Notes: generated from the letters alone by a model not told the origin. A DNA stretch of 64,000 nucleotides from Liopterus haemorrhoidalis (GCA_963971575.1 OZ020611.1:205014743-205078742), one strand, 5' to 3'; positions 1 to 12,089 are shown, counted from the stretch's first letter. Program-made: numbers and translations.

Positions 1-93
1 ATGTATCCAGGGCCTTACCGAATAATTTTGGCACCTGAGGCAGATAATACTAACGGCGCCCCCTAGAAACTTTATATGTGATGATCAAAAAAA

Positions 94-1126
94 AATTAAT
101 GTGAAGTGTGAATTTTCACACATTTCTGGGTTTTGCAGGTATTTAGTAACTAAATGATGATTATTTGGGATGCCAAAACAAATTTTATGTCAAAATATTT
201 TTTTATGAATTTTAATTCGAATGCCTAATTCCATTATTTAAGTTTCTAAATATGTGCAGTATTTTTTTTATATAGCAAGGTTCATTAAGATTTTGAAAAT
301 TGCGCCTATGGCTTCCATTGGTTGCTTAAATCATAAGCCCCGCCATCTAATTTCGTCAAACATAGAATTGAATTATAATTTGAACACTTCCCACTGGTTA
401 TTAAATTTACGCTTTTAAAAATTAAATGCAACATTTACCAAAATATAATTTAGAATTTTGACAAAATAATTTAAACAAAATAAAAATGCAACAAAAAAAA
501 ACAGAAAAAATAAAATTAACAGGATTCGAACTCTAGTTTACAAATTAAGTTACATTATTAAGCGAACGACAAATGTGGTGTGTTCCATAGCGAATTAAAT
601 ATTTAACATATATTAGTTAAAAACACAAAAAATGCGTTATTTTCCGAAAACATAATCCGATCAAAAATTCCTGTTGTACTATTCCGGTTCACACCAATGT
701 ATATTACTTAGAATTTTTTCAGATTTTTAGTTTAAACCATCTGGGCTACAGGGTGTGGGACAAAATTTTTTTTGCACAGTTTTGGCAAAAAAAGCATCAA
801 AACAATTTATTTTGCAAAAATAAAATTTTGATCGTTAATTCACGTACTAAGAGCTTTCATTTGATACCCTACTCAGAATTAAAAAAAATATATTTTTTTT
901 GTCGATGAGCACATATTTGTTTATATTTTTAGGGGGGTATGTTTTTTAGATGTTTTAGTATTTTTCCTATGTGCGGGTCAAAGAGTTGTATAAGCATGCC
1001 AAATTTCAACTCTCTAGGTTTAGCCGTTTGGCTACAATTTTTACCGAACAGACAGACAGACAGACGACAAAATGACGGTATAAGGGTTTTTTGGTACCTT
1101 ACAAACACCATACCTACAAATCCCTA
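94..1126. mobile_element. R1 repeat copy a (HINE/Helentron-like)
   Basis: This is a roughly 1-kb interspersed repeat, one of at least six R1 copies here. The left end has the hairpin GTGTGAA-TT-TTCACAC, followed by a diverged GGGTTTTGCAGGTAT. The right end has the inverted counterpart ATACCTACAAATCCCT. A short GACA (GTCT) tract lies near 1050. Near 518-570 the minus strand holds a decayed tRNA-like stretch with a B-box-like GAGTTCGAATCC. No real reading frame is present. The combination of subterminal inverted repeat, terminal hairpin and GTCT microsatellite matches the HINE class; that assignment is inference. Bases 1-93 show nothing recognisable. Confidence 0.6.
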
Positions 1127-2034
1127 AAAAGGAAACTTCATTCAAAATTCAAGTGATAGGCAAAAAATAAGGAAACACCATTCAATTCACGTAGGGAGCA
1201 AAATAGGCGCAACATTTTTAATTCTAGAGTTTTTGTTTTTTCATTTCTAGCTTCCCTTTTTGACAGTAAAGATGAAGCGGGCGCCTCACTCACTTCGCCA
1301 TCGGCTCTGGATGTGACATTTTGGTTAATATGAATTTCTATAATAATAATAATATTAATATGTCTTCTCTTGCAATTGTTAACAGTAATGGCCGGCAAAT
1401 TAAAACTGGGCCCGGGAATACTATTGTAGACTGGCCTCATGTAGAAATAAATAAATAAATAAATAAATGAATCAAAAATATATTACATAAATAATTTATA
1501 AAGAAAATCTCACTTTACAAAACCACAACAACATAAAGTCAATCAATACGACTCAATTTAAATAATAGAAATTATATAAAAAGTAATAAACAAATAAACT
1601 TCGAAACAGTAGAGAATTAAAAAACTATATCGATAATAATAACATTGACGTGAAGTATGAATTTTCGCAAATTTCAGGATTTTGTAGGCATTTAGTAAAT
1701 TTAGCACATGCCTTGCAAGCATAAGTGAGAAATAAATTTATATTAATAAAATTGGAGGCTATATCTGTTTTTTATTTTTTAGACCTCATATTTGGTTTCT
1801 ACACGTCTCAGATGATTGTAGACAATATCCGCTAAAACAAAACAATTTTTATCTATATATCTATCCGAGTATCACACAAAAAGAGGTGAACATTTTTTAA
1901 CGTAATTTGGTATGAGAATATAGTAAAACCAAGACTCAAACATAGGCTATAAGAAGGTATTTCAAAAATTTTATTCTAGTGGGGTGTTTCGGGGTTAAAA
2001 CTGTTTATTAAAAAACTTAAAATAACTCCTTTAA
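1127..2034. other. No gene seen; decayed repeat DNA
   Basis: There is no supported gene. A short AAAT microsatellite lies at about 1442-1468. The minus strand at 1138-1440 is open for 100 codons and its composition looks faintly protein-like, but I recognise no domain; it may be a fossil of a retroelement. Confidence 0.4.
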
Positions 2035-2417
2035 CCCCTTCAGTAATCATTAAAAAAATTAAAAATGGAAAACACAATTTTTATTATGAATGAATTTTAT
2101 TTACTGAACATATATATATCCTTCATAAAAGCCATTTCGGGCCCAAAATGGGATTGAAAGTTGATATTATGGTGCATAGTGTGGGTTGAGAAATAAAAGA
2201 AATTCATAAAAAAATATTCATTTTCTCTCGTACCTCGTGAATCATCGTAGCTGTCTTTTGTCTCGCTTCCACATACCATGAATCGTATTTATTTTCGCCC
2301 GAGTACATTCGGGAGTAATCTTTTCTGCAGGTAAAGCTTGCCTTTGAGTTATCTCGGGTGTGGGAATTTTCGCACATAATAGCCGCCCGAGCATACTCGG
2401 GCGTAGTCCTTAAGCGG
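2035..2417. mobile_element. piggyBac-type MITE candidate
   Basis: TTAA lies on both sides (2031-2034 and 2418-2421). The ends are related imperfect inverted repeats: CCCCTTCAGTAATC on the left and the complement of CCGCTTAAGGACTACGCC on the right. Internal palindromes CCCGAGTACATTCGGG and CCCGAGCATACTCGGG lie near the right end. A TTAA target is diagnostic of piggyBac elements; the imperfect TIR makes this tentative. There is no transposase. Confidence 0.5.
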
Positions 2418-2448
2418 TTAATAATGGCTTAACAGAAAAATATATATA

Positions 2449-2996
2449 AAAAAATCAGCTGTGGCCACCATAGGACCGACCGCCATCACAAAGTACTTGT
2501 ATAAAATACATTCTAGCAGTAGAGTAGAAATAACTTGGCCTAATATTTTCTAACAGAGATATTTATCATCACCATGGAAACGTTACATACAAGTATAAAA
2601 ACATAGATACTAAGAAAAAATTTCGAATAATTTTTCAAAATTTATTCGTTTTATCAAAAAATGTCTCAAATAAAAGTTGTTAGTTATTACTTTAATAGCA
2701 ACTTCTGTTGAACAATTTTTTTCGAAATATTCGCAAAAATCTTAAAATCGACACGAGTAAACTCCCATTTTTAGTCAACCGATTTTTACCAAAAGTTGAT
2801 CAACTCGTGCCATTGATCTCCAAAACTTAAATATGAAGTTTCATAAAAATCATATTCGCCGAATTTGCTCTGCACGTATACACAGACAGACAGACAGACA
2901 GACAGATATGCTAAAAATCGTGGAGATCGTGGAGATCCATCGAATCTGGAAATGTCAAAATCACAATACCTCCCTTATATATTTGGCGGTCGGTAA
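2449..2996 (-). mobile_element. R2 repeat copy a (HINE-like)
   Basis: A reversed R2 copy. The left end carries the terminal hairpin region CTGTGGCCACCATAGG and ACCGACCGCC; the right end carries the inverted counterpart GGCGGTCGGT. A CAGA (GTCT) tract lies near 2882-2908. It aligns over its length with the R2 copies at 16741, 22795, 25318 and 60427. No coding capacity. Confidence 0.6.
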
Positions 2997-3044
2997 AAAT
3001 CAATAAATGAAGAATTAAATTTAAAGTTATAAATTAAGTACGTG

Positions 3045-3080
<36 letters not shown>

Positions 3081-4237
3081 TTCTTTGGAACATAAACAGG
3101 ACGAGCCCAGTAAAATGTTCGCAAGTTAATTACAAAAAAAAATATAATATAAATACATAACATTATAAGTTTGAGGTAACACATAAATTATACAATAAAA
3201 ATAATAATAATTACAATAATTACAGAGTAATACATGATAGAATTAGTTTTGAAGCTTTAATTTGATAGATTTAACAAAAGTATTAATGTTAACATTATCA
3301 AATGAAGATAAAATATTTTAAAACAGAATGAATATGTAAAATAAAATATAAAACTTACATGGTCGACCGGACTCAGCTCTTAACTGGATCTGATGCATTA
3401 CATATACATCAGACCACAGCCAGGAACCGAGTCCTAAGTCCACAATTAATTATGATTCCTATTTATACCACACATAATTTGCTAATGCCATTATTTATAT
3501 TCTGTCTAACATTCATAATAAAACTCTTAACATAGCAAAATTATGTATTGCATAAACACACAACTGTTACATTGTTTGTCCAAAGAGTTCATGCAAAATT
3601 GCCGCATTTTATTTCCGCATTCAAAAATTAAACTCAAAAAGTATTTTAATTATTGTTAAGTATTTTAAAATCTCTGTGGTATAGTTGTACTTATGACCTA
3701 CTCTTTTGGTTTCACGCAAAGCAATTTACATAAACTGGACTAGAATAAAAACTTTTTGCTGAGTTCTATTATTTAAATTTATTTTCCTGTGACTTTTTAG
3801 TTTTGTTAAAAATAACTTTCAATATTCACAATGCGATAGACACAAAAATATCGATAGTCTCCTTTTGGGACTTTGAACTCTTCCAAAAATGTTTTCATTG
3901 TGTTTTCAATATCACATAAATTATATTCATAAAGTGTTTAATGAAATGAGTATGAAAGTTTGATCGATAATACATAAATATGGTTTATATTAACATATAA
4001 TTGAAAACATAAACTATAATACGTCTTACGGATTTCTTTTTAACCCCCACCTTCCGCGTCACCTCTATGGCTGAGTTAATTGGCAAATCTTTCCCACACA
4101 ATATTCTAAGAACAGAAATCGAAAATTAAAGTACATATCTAGGTAACAAGTATTGAACAAGTATTCAGATCCTTTTAAGCAGAACTGAGAACGAAAAAAC
4201 ATCATTCGTTGTTGTTCGGAATAAAAATGAAAAATAT
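2997..4237. other. No gene seen; TTTA microsatellite and AT-rich DNA
   Basis: About 1.2 kb without a supported gene. A TTTA microsatellite at about 3048-3082, followed by unique-looking sequence, could be the tail of a minus-strand non-LTR insertion. A small inverted repeat (TCTGATG/CATCAGA) lies near 3390-3416. Nothing else is recognisable. Confidence 0.4.
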
Positions 4238-5605
4238 TGTCACGTGGGGCGCCTCCACCACTTGTCACGTGGGTGGTTTTATTGAGACACAACTCCTGGT
4301 TTCAACATAACAAATTTATTAAACATTTATCAAATTTACATTATAATGTTTGAATTGGTCCATGGAGTTGGGGAAGTCTTCGGTCCACCCCGTGTTGGCC
4401 AGGGTCGGCTTGGACCTATCTCCAAGGCGGGGGCTACCCATCCGGGAGTCGAGGAGCCTGGAGACGTCTTCTCCCACTCACATGGTCACTACTTGCTTGG
4501 CTTCACCCTCGATACAAGAATCTGGCGTCAGTGTCTTGGTCGTCACCTTGTGGACTAATACGTGCAGCGGAGTTGGCTATGTTCCACTGCTTCCATATTC
4601 TGTTTCATCCAGCCTTTTTGTAATGAAAGTTTAACCCAGTTCCAATATTCATTCGTCATGACAAATATTTCCCCATTACGAAAATGCAGTGTCTGCATTT
4701 CGTAATCAGGCCACATACGTCAGACGCTGACGAATAGTTTTTAATCAGACAGCTGACCGTCACAATGTCTAGATGTCGTAATCCTGACCTAGGATTACCT
4801 ATGTGACATTACCCCCCTTCCCCATCAGCATGGCGCCCCGACATGCTGTAAAAACAAAACAAACAAAATTTAAAAAAAATCAAAATAATAAAACCGATGG
4901 TAAAAAATAAAAGTTTTGAAGTTAATAAAGACTTAGAAACTTGTCAGGAATTTCTACGCTATTGGCTCATGTGACGTCTCTAGATGGCCACCAAAATGCG
5001 TAGACACAGTTCCCCAATACCTGACTGGCGGCTAAGGGCTCCTTGGTGCATGGCTCATGAACCTTAGGAAATTTGGAAAATTTGAATTTTGATCGACATT
5101 AGTGATTCAGCCGTCTATTTAAAAATGGAACTTCTGGAACTAATACCCAACGTATTAAAAAAATAAACATAACGAAAAACGTGTAGTGTTGTATTTTACG
5201 TGTTTTAAAACTCAAAATATATCATACTCGAAACCTGTAAAAATACAGTACATCTGGTTTTTACATAAATATTTACATACAACTGATTAATTTCCAGATG
5301 ACTTGTATTCTTACTGGGTTGTGGTACTTGCAAAAAGGAAGAAAAAATAAATAAATAAAATAAAAAAATAAATAATAATAGATTAAAATTTTGATACCCG
5401 TTACGTTGGTTATCTGTTCACCAAGCATGCAGTTGCCTTGGGTAGTTGCTTTAGTTTAATTCACTGTATTGATATCTGACCGAAGTCAACTGCTTATTTC
5501 TGGCTGAGTTGAGGTTCTAGTCATACCTACGCCCGAGAAGCTACTGACCACCCGTTGTCCAATGTCTAGATGTCGTAATCCTGACCTAGGATTATCTATG
5601 TGACA
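4238..5605 (-). mobile_element. Decayed LTR retrotransposon
   Basis: On the minus strand a 571-bp LTR (4238-4808) begins TGTCACATAGG and ends CACGTGACA. Immediately upstream of its start is a polypurine tract, GGGGAAGGGGGGTAA, so this is the 3' LTR. A second LTR start of about 46 bp lies at 5560-5605, a truncated 5' LTR. ATAT flanks both outer ends (4234-4237 and 5606-5609), consistent with a 4-bp target duplication of a Gypsy-like element. Only about 750 bp of internal sequence remains and it encodes nothing. Part of it (about 5446-5542) recurs at about 54200-54310. Confidence 0.55.
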
Positions 5606-6486
5606 ATATCGTTTCCGGTCCTTACACTCTCGCCTATTATATTGCTATTATTAATTATGAGAAAATGTATTTGTATTTATAATACTCGTATAAATTATTT
5701 ATTATCTGGAGCACCCGTAGTTTGTACAGTTTTTGTAATGTATATTTTGCTGTATCGTAAATAATACGTGAGATATTTCAATTTTAAGTAGAAAACAAAA
5801 TAATCGTTTCTTTATTCTAAATTACTCTTTTGTATAAAATAATATTAAGTAAATAATAAGTAAGATACTTCGTTTATAGTAAGGTGACCAACCGTCCTCC
5901 TTTTGTAAGGTCTGCCCGTCCTTGAAAAGTGTCCTCCTTTTAGATATTTGTCCTCCTTTTCGTAAATTTTTGTTTTCGATCAATGCCGAGCCGATCCGTT
6001 GCAACTGATGTGACGTATTTGCATTTGACATTCGTCAAGGTTCGGTAGAATGCGGCGAGACGCGAGTTTTCGAACTTTTAGGATACAGGTGGGCCTCGAT
6101 TTACGCCGGTGTTAGGTACCGGCGCAAAATAAAGCGGCGCAAATCAAAGCAAAGAATGTTCATTCCAGAGACGGATTAACATTCTATTCGAATTAATATT
6201 TTAGTTTTTTTTTAAATTATTTTTGTTTTTTCTTTATTTATTACTTATATATACAGAAAATTATAATATTATTACAGAACATACAATACAATGCAACAAT
6301 ACGATACAAATAAACAAAGTTAAAACAGAAATCATAATTATAATCATAAATAAAAGCAAAACCTTTGAAAGAATATTAAAAATTTATTTTTCTTTATTTT
6401 TTCTTTCACGCTTATGTGCTCAAGGTTCCATAGATGTTTTGATATTTTTTATTATAGTTGAACTGCGTTCGCAATCATGATCTGTC

Positions 6487-6671
6487 TTACAAATGTCTTA
6501 ATTTTTTAATTTTATCTGCATTTTTCAATATTATAGTCACCGTTGATGGAGGTAAGTTTAGGCATCTACAAATCTTCGGACGAGTTTCACCATTCTCTAT
6601 TCTTTTAATAACTTCAATTTTTGTCTCAATCGAAATAGACCTACGTTGTTTTCTATCGTGTTTTGTAGATA
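6487..6671 (-). pseudogene. pogo/Tigger transposase N-terminal fragment (CENP-B HTH)
   Basis: The minus strand encodes a psq/CENP-B-type helix-turn-helix, the DNA-binding start of pogo-family transposases: an R-R-S-I-S-I-E-T-K-I-E-V-I-K-R core, then a C-R-C-L-N-L-P-P-S-T-V turn. The frame runs upstream into the TIR of the inner Tigger, so the insertion cut the gene close to its start. No catalytic domain remains. Confidence 0.6.
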
Positions 6672-8807
6672 CAGTAGAAGTCCGATAATCCGGCACGTTC
6701 GGGACCGGCTCGGTGCCGGACTACCGAAAATTACGGTCTATCGGGCGGTAATTATAAGAACAATTAGGTTAATAATTAAACTACAAATAAATACAACAAA
6801 GTTTATTTTACATTTCATATAATGTATGTACACGTACTGTAAAACATATTTCACTTAGATTTAAAAAAGTCACGAATGTCTTTTTGTTTTCTTGACTTTT
6901 GGCGTTTAGTATAAAATCTATTTCTAATGATATGGAAATCAATGATTTCTGAAGCACTGTAGCTAGTACTAGCCTCAGCAAAAGAGATAAACTTATTTAG
7001 TGATTCTGCAGTTTCTGCCCAGCTAATTTTTTCCATTTCTTTTGTTTCGGCATTTGAGTCACTTTCTTCAAGATTTTGAGTAGGCTGAGGGTTTACTACA
7101 ATGTTGATAATGTCCTCATCGGTTAGTTCTTGTTCAACTTTTTCGTCGATTAGAAGCCACTCCTCTACCTCATCTTCAGGCAGGTTTTTCAAGGGATTGT
7201 CAGCACTTCTAACGACATCTAAAAGTTTGGTCAGAGCGTCTTGATGGTTCTTTTCCTCATCAGTCTGTAAAGTTAGGTCAGATGCAGGGTTGCAGCTGGC
7301 CAAAGTTTTCTCCAGCATTTTTGGAGTGTTGTATTTTTTACCTGGTTCCAAGACAGGGCAATAGCATAGACGGCATCTTTTACTGTAAACTTTTTTTGAA
7401 AATCAGTCACGTCACAGTCAGCATTTAACAGGCCTTGAATAAAAGACCTTCTATAAAAGCATTTAAAATTTTGAATAACCCCTTGGTCCATGGGTTGAAT
7501 CAAAGATGTTACGTTAGGTGGGAGCAGAGTAGCAACAATATTTCCAGAAACTAACTCATCTACTGGCGGGTGGGCTTTGCAATTGTCCAAAAGAAGGATG
7601 GCTTTAGTATCTTCTGGTAGACCAAGGCTTTTGAAGGATTCCTTGACCTCAGGCACAAAGTGGTGAAAAAACCAGTCTTTAAAGAGGGCGGCAGTCATCC
7701 ACGCATTTGATTGAGCATCGTATTGGACAGGCAAGTGTGTAACATTCTTAAAAGCCCTGGGTTTTGCAGATTTACCTATCACAAAAGGGGTCACTCGGTG
7801 GTTTCCAGACGCATTAGCACATAGCAAAACGGTTAATCTGTCTTTGTTTTTTTTAAACCCCTTGGCTGCTTTTTCTCCTCCTCCAGCTAGTGTAGATGTT
7901 GGTAAACATCGCCACAATAGCCCTGTTTCATCAGCATTGTAAATCTGTTCAGGTGTTAAATCATTATCAGTCACGATTTTCTCAAACTCGTCTTTGTATT
8001 TTTCTGCAGAGTTTTGGTTTGCTGAAAGTGTTTCTCCAGTTACATCAAGTCTTCGAATTCCATGCCGAAACTTAAAGTTTCTGAGCCAACCATCAGAATA
8101 ATTACAAGTTACCGGCTTTCCTTCAGAACGTAGTACACTAAACCATTTGAACAATACACTATCTAGCTGTTCCAGTTTTGGTTTTTTTAATGTTTTTCTA
8201 GAAGCCAATTTTTCAGTTGTTACCGATTGAGAAGCAAACTTCATTAGTTCATCTTTTTGTTTTTTAATGTCATAAATAGTTGATGAGCCAATATTAAACT
8301 CATTCATTAAAACATTTCTATTCCCGCCTTTTTCTAGCCGTTTGATGATTTCTAGTTTCTGATTGAGAGTCAGTGTTACGTGTTTTCGTTTCTCTCCTTT
8401 TGAACTCGAAGGCTTAAATTTTGAAAACATGGTCACTGTACAGTTAGAACGAAAATCACTTTTTTTATAAACAGTTTGAAAAGTTACGTTTACTGCGATG
8501 TGAAAGGACACAAAACAACAATACACAAAAAAATGGCGAAGACGCTTCGTGATTGATTAACCGAGCTGCACTGCACCTGAATTTGTTGTGATAGCTGAGA
8601 CTAGCCGGCCGCTAATTGTTTCCGAACAATACCGAGCGCTTCCGGATGATCCAGAACTATCCCGAAAACTTCCGAATAGCTCTCGAGTGTTTTTATTTCC
8701 TTTAAAGACACTTTTGGAGAAAACCAAAATTTTTACAATTTTCCGGAGTGATGCCGGACTATCGGGCATTCCGGACTGTGGGATGCCGGACTAATGGACT
8801 TCTACTG
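6672..8807. mobile_element. Inner Tigger/pogo element
   Basis: A 2136-bp element with inverted ends CAGTAGAAGTCCGATAATCC on the left and the complement of CAGTAGAAGTCCATTAGTCC on the right, flanked by TA at 6670-6671 and 8808-8809. It inserted into the transposase gene of the outer Tigger. It carries one minus-strand transposase gene with a frameshift, so it is probably immobile unless helped in trans. Confidence 0.88.
6851..8430 (-). pseudogene. Tigger/pogo transposase, frameshifted
   Basis: A DDE transposase of the pogo/Tigger (jerky/CENP-B-like) family. The likely start is the ATG at 8430. The order is: a short basic leader; an N-terminal psq HTH ([13 protein letters not shown]); part of a second CENP-B HTH (the [13 protein letters not shown] signature); then the catalytic triad in [18 protein letters not shown] and Q-P-M-D-Q-G-V-I. 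The second HTH seems shortened between G-K-P-V-T and G-W-L-R. A frameshift near 7285-7350 separates the catalytic part from an acidic C-terminal tail of about 150 residues ending at 6851. Confidence 0.82.
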
Positions 8808-9514
8808 TATATCCATTGGTATTAATGAAAATTATAATTATTACTCAATAATTTTAAATTAAATTTTAAAAGTAAGTTAATAAAAATAATATAGAAAAAT
8901 TAAAAATTATTAAATTTAGATTATATATAATATTAGATTTAGATTTATTTAAATTTAAATATGTACATATCATAAAGCAGACACTCTTAAGCGAGTTAAA
9001 TTTATTTTACAACTGAATACGTCTCAGTAGTGCGATTACTGCGACTGCGTAAACCACGAGACATCCCCGCTTCGACCACTGAACCGTCGACACCCGACTC
9101 CGACGTTCCACTGTTTCAAAGCGGCGTTATTTTAAGGTCGCTGCCAACCGGCGTAAAATAAAGCGGCGTAAAATAAGGCCCACCTGTATTTAAAAGTTAG
9201 ATGGCTTACTCTAACACCTGCTTTAGAGCGTGTTTTACAATAGGGGATAGGCATGATTTTTTTATTTTTTTTTTTATTATATTCCTCTTGTTGCATATAA
9301 ACATAAAAAACAGTTTTGCATTTTTTTTTTTTAATTGAAGGCTTAAAAAAACCATAAATGTATGTAGCGCGCGAAAACGACGTGTGACGTCATACCCCTT
9401 CTAAGTGACGCAGTACACTACTAGCCTACCCATCATACTGCGTACAGCCTACCCAGTGTATAGCGTGCAGCCTACACAGTCGTGAACTTATTTGCTTGTA
9501 TAACTTTTATAGGT

Positions 9515-9679
9515 GTCGACCGGCGTAGCGTAGTGGTAACACATGTGCTCTGCGTTGCGAAGGTTTTGGGTTCGAATCCCGTTCAGGCATTGAAATTTTC
9601 TCAAATAAAGATTGTCCTGGCTAATTGCCACAGAAGCAAAGGCCATTAAATTAAAAAATAAAAACAAAATAAAATAAAA
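9515..9679 (+). mobile_element. tRNA-derived SINE (family A)
   Basis: A 165-bp SINE with a perfect 13-bp target duplication AACTTTTATAGGT at 9502-9514 and 9680-9692. The head is tRNA-like: A-box region TAGCGTAGTGG and B box GGTTCGAATCC. The body ends in an A-rich tail (AAAATAAAA units). A reversed family member is at 48251-48411. The long duplication indicates LINE-driven insertion. Confidence 0.9.
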
Positions 9680-9787
9680 AACTTTTATAGGTCATGTAAA
9701 GTTAGAGTGATTTTAATTAAAATAAAGTTTAATTCTATAAAAACAATTTATACATGTTTACCGAATTAAAATTAAAATATATAAAAT

Positions 9788-9975
9788 ATGGAAGATCCAG
9801 GCCCCAGTACTTCGAAACATAGTCGAAAATATTGTTTAGTACCGATGTGCACAAATAGTTCAAATAGAAATCCAAAAAAATAATTTATATCATTACCTGA
9901 TGGCGAAAAACAACAGAAAAAGCGAAATTTGTGGCTGGAAGCTATGAGGCGAAATAAAACCGATATTTCAGAAAA
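9788..9975 (+). pseudogene. THAP zinc-finger fragment
   Basis: The frame from the ATG at 9788 reads into a THAP-like start (C-L-V-P-M-C-T-N-S), has an in-frame stop, then continues I-S-L-P-D-G-E-K and a W-L-E-A-M-R-R segment. The Cys pair, Pro and Trp spacing fit the THAP DNA-binding fold, found in P-element transposases and host factors. The later Cys-His pair is not evident. It lies inside the 5881-11437 hAT nest, so it is probably a fossil transposon piece. Confidence 0.5.
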
Positions 9976-10584
9976 AAGTAAACTTTATGTTTGTATATGT
10001 TTTTTCATATATTCCACGAGCATAAATGCATCAATGTTGGGTAAATTATCACTCTGAGTCCTAACAAAATCTTTATCTGCCATTTTAATAATAAATGCGT
10101 GAAAAATTGTTAATTGTAAAAACAAATACAAAACTCTCGAACAATACAATATACTCACGTAAGGATTATGTTGTAACTGTATCTGTGACGTCAAACCCCA
10201 GTCGTTTGACGTCATACTCAGTCGTATTTACTCGGCAACCCTCGTGCCGTGGTCAGCTTATTTCAAATTTACAATATTTTAATTAAAAAATTTGGCTATA
10301 ATATTAATTAAAATGTGATTTTTGTTTTGTTAGGTGACATAACTAACATTAACATATCAAAAAAATGTAGTTTTAAGGAAATATAAATTTTATGCGTATC
10401 TCCTATTATTCGAACCTCTCCGTTCATATTTTTTAAGTTTAGAAAAATGTCCTAAAATCCTGGATTTTTTTTGAATAATGAAATATCAGATATTAATGTA
10501 TTTTGTACATAGTCAATCAACTATTTTTCACAAAACAATTCAAACGATTGAAGGTGAAGACATTTCAATTACAGAAGTCTTATT

Positions 10585-11292
10585 TTGAATGACTTTATCC
10601 TTCAATATAAATCTCGATTTGAAGAAAAATGTCTTCCTTTATTTATAAAAGAAAAAAAAAAGTCGAATTTGGAGGAATCCAATCCAGGCATAACAGAAAA
10701 TTTTAATAATATCATAGAAGTGCAGAAATTTTACCAAACATGTTTTCAATATATCGAAGAATGGTCCGAAAGAAACACCTTGGTAAATAATTGTTTTCAA
10801 TGGTGTTTTTTTACTTCATCGCAAGTAAATTGGACAGATATTGAATCTTGTGTTGAGTTTTTATCTAAAGAAATGCCAGATGTTAAAATAGACGACAATT
10901 GTCTCTTTGAAGAAATTGGAAGACTGAATGTATATTTAAATTCTGAAAAATTAATACACTGGGAAAATCAACACGTTGAAATTGATAAAAGATGGGTAGA
11001 AATATTCAGTCATTTTAAAAATGAACATATACCATGTGAAAATTTATTTATTCTTGTTCAATTTACCTTGTGCTGCCCTGGAACTAATGCAGCAGTTGAA
11101 AGAGGTTTTTCAATTGCTAATGATTTTTGGACAAGTGAGAAACCTAGATTGAATGTTGATACTCTAGCTGCAGCACTTGCCGTAAAATTTAATATGAAGG
11201 ATATTTCTTGTTCAGATATTACCAATATATTGTTAGAAGATGATACTTTGATAAAAAATATTCATTCGATTGATAAGTACTCATTTAAATAA
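10585..11292 (+). pseudogene. hAT transposase C-terminal fragment
   Basis: The open frame has no ATG at its start and is preceded by sequence that continues the homology in another frame (near 10535-10580), so it is a 5'-truncated, frameshifted gene. The last ~90 residues are the hAT C-terminal dimerisation region: C-C-P-G-T-N-A-A-V-E-R-G-F-S, then K-P-R-L-N-V-D-T-L-A-A-A-L. It ends about 145 bp before the right TIR of the element. A short relic of the same domain occurs in the related element at about 14575-14695. Confidence 0.8.
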
Positions 11293-11514
11293 CAATAAAT
11301 CATTATAAAAAATTTTCAATCATTTTTATTGTACATTTATCATATTATAGTGTATTATTGTTGCAAAGAATAAAATGAAAAAAAAAAATGTTTTACGATA
11401 TGTCCTCCTTTTCATTGTAAAAAAGTTGGTCACCTTATTTATAGTTAGCTCTCCGCATAACTCCCGAAAAATATATATTATTAAAATCTGTATTAAACAG
11501 AGAGGAATAGTTTC

Positions 11515-11518
<4 letters not shown>

Positions 11519-11564
<46 letters not shown>
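11519..11564. repeat. (AT)n microsatellite, left flank of palindrome
   Basis: About 23 AT units. A second TA tract lies at about 12051-12086, just beyond the other arm of the palindrome. Confidence 0.9.
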
Positions 11565-11568
<4 letters not shown>

Positions 11569-11598
11569 GAAATATGGTTCTTGACGAAAAATGATATG

Positions 11599-12047
11599 AG
11601 GAGAAATAATAGTTCTTATTTACTCGTCAAATTATATTAAAAAATATTATTACAAAATAATAATTTTATGAGACGTTTCGACTGGGACATCCAGTCATCT
11701 TCAGTCTAAAGTTAAAAAAACCAAAACTAATTAAAAACTTCTAAACATATTTTAGCAGCTAGACCACTATGTGTACGTAGAAGTGCGACATGTTGTGTCA
11801 GAGCAGGCAAGCCCGTTACTGTGGTTACAGTAACGGGCTTGCCTGCTCTGACACAACATGTCGCACTTCTACGTACACATAGTGGTCTAGCTGCTAAAAT
11901 ATGTTTAGAAGTTTTTAATTAGTTTTGGTTTTTTTAACTTTAGACTGAAGATGACTGGATGTCCCAGTCGAAACGTCTCATAAAATTATTATTTTGTAAT
12001 AATATTTTTTAATATAATTTGACGAGTAAATAAGAACTATTATTTCT

Positions 12048-12050
<3 letters not shown>
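11599..12050. repeat. Perfect long inverted repeat, Penelope-like sequence
   Basis: Two 224-bp arms (11599-11822 and 11827-12050) are exact reverse complements as far as I can read, around a 4-base centre GGTT. Each arm contains CTGAAGA, then a GACTGG/CCAGTC stem, then GAAAC (right arm 11945-11974; left arm mirrored at 11675-11704). This resembles the hammerhead-like motif of Penelope-like element pLTRs, with one extra T between the core and stem II. Nothing is coded. The palindrome would extrude as a cruciform or yield a long dsRNA. Confidence 0.85.

Positions 12051-12089
<39 letters not shown>

Larger units (their letters stand above)
6086..9186. mobile_element. Outer Tigger/pogo-like element
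   Basis: The ends are CAGGTGGGCC and GGCCCACCTG, flanked by TA at 6084-6085 and 9187-9188, typical of the Tc1/mariner superfamily and its pogo/Tigger branch. Subterminal regions on both sides repeat GGCGTAAAATAAAGCGGCG-type sequence. The transposase is reduced to an N-terminal fragment on the minus strand (6487-6671), interrupted by the inner Tigger. Confidence 0.8.
5881..11437. mobile_element. hAT element carrying two nested Tigger elements and a SINE
   Basis: The termini AAGGTGACCAAC and GTTGGTCACCTTA are inverted, and an 8-bp target duplication TTTATAGT lies at 5873-5880 and 11438-11445, as expected for hAT. Its transposase C-terminus is at 10585-11292. The element is swollen to 5.6 kb by insertions: an outer Tigger (6086-9186), an inner Tigger inside that (6672-8807), a SINE (9515-9679) and a THAP-related fragment (about 9788-9975). 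Two smaller relatives with similar TIRs lie at 14387-15161 and 60895-61183. Confidence 0.85.

Noticed and set aside
4346..4634. Overlapping plus-strand frames of 70 and 94 codons
   Set aside because: They lie inside the LTR read antisense, have no domain, and stay open because of higher GC.
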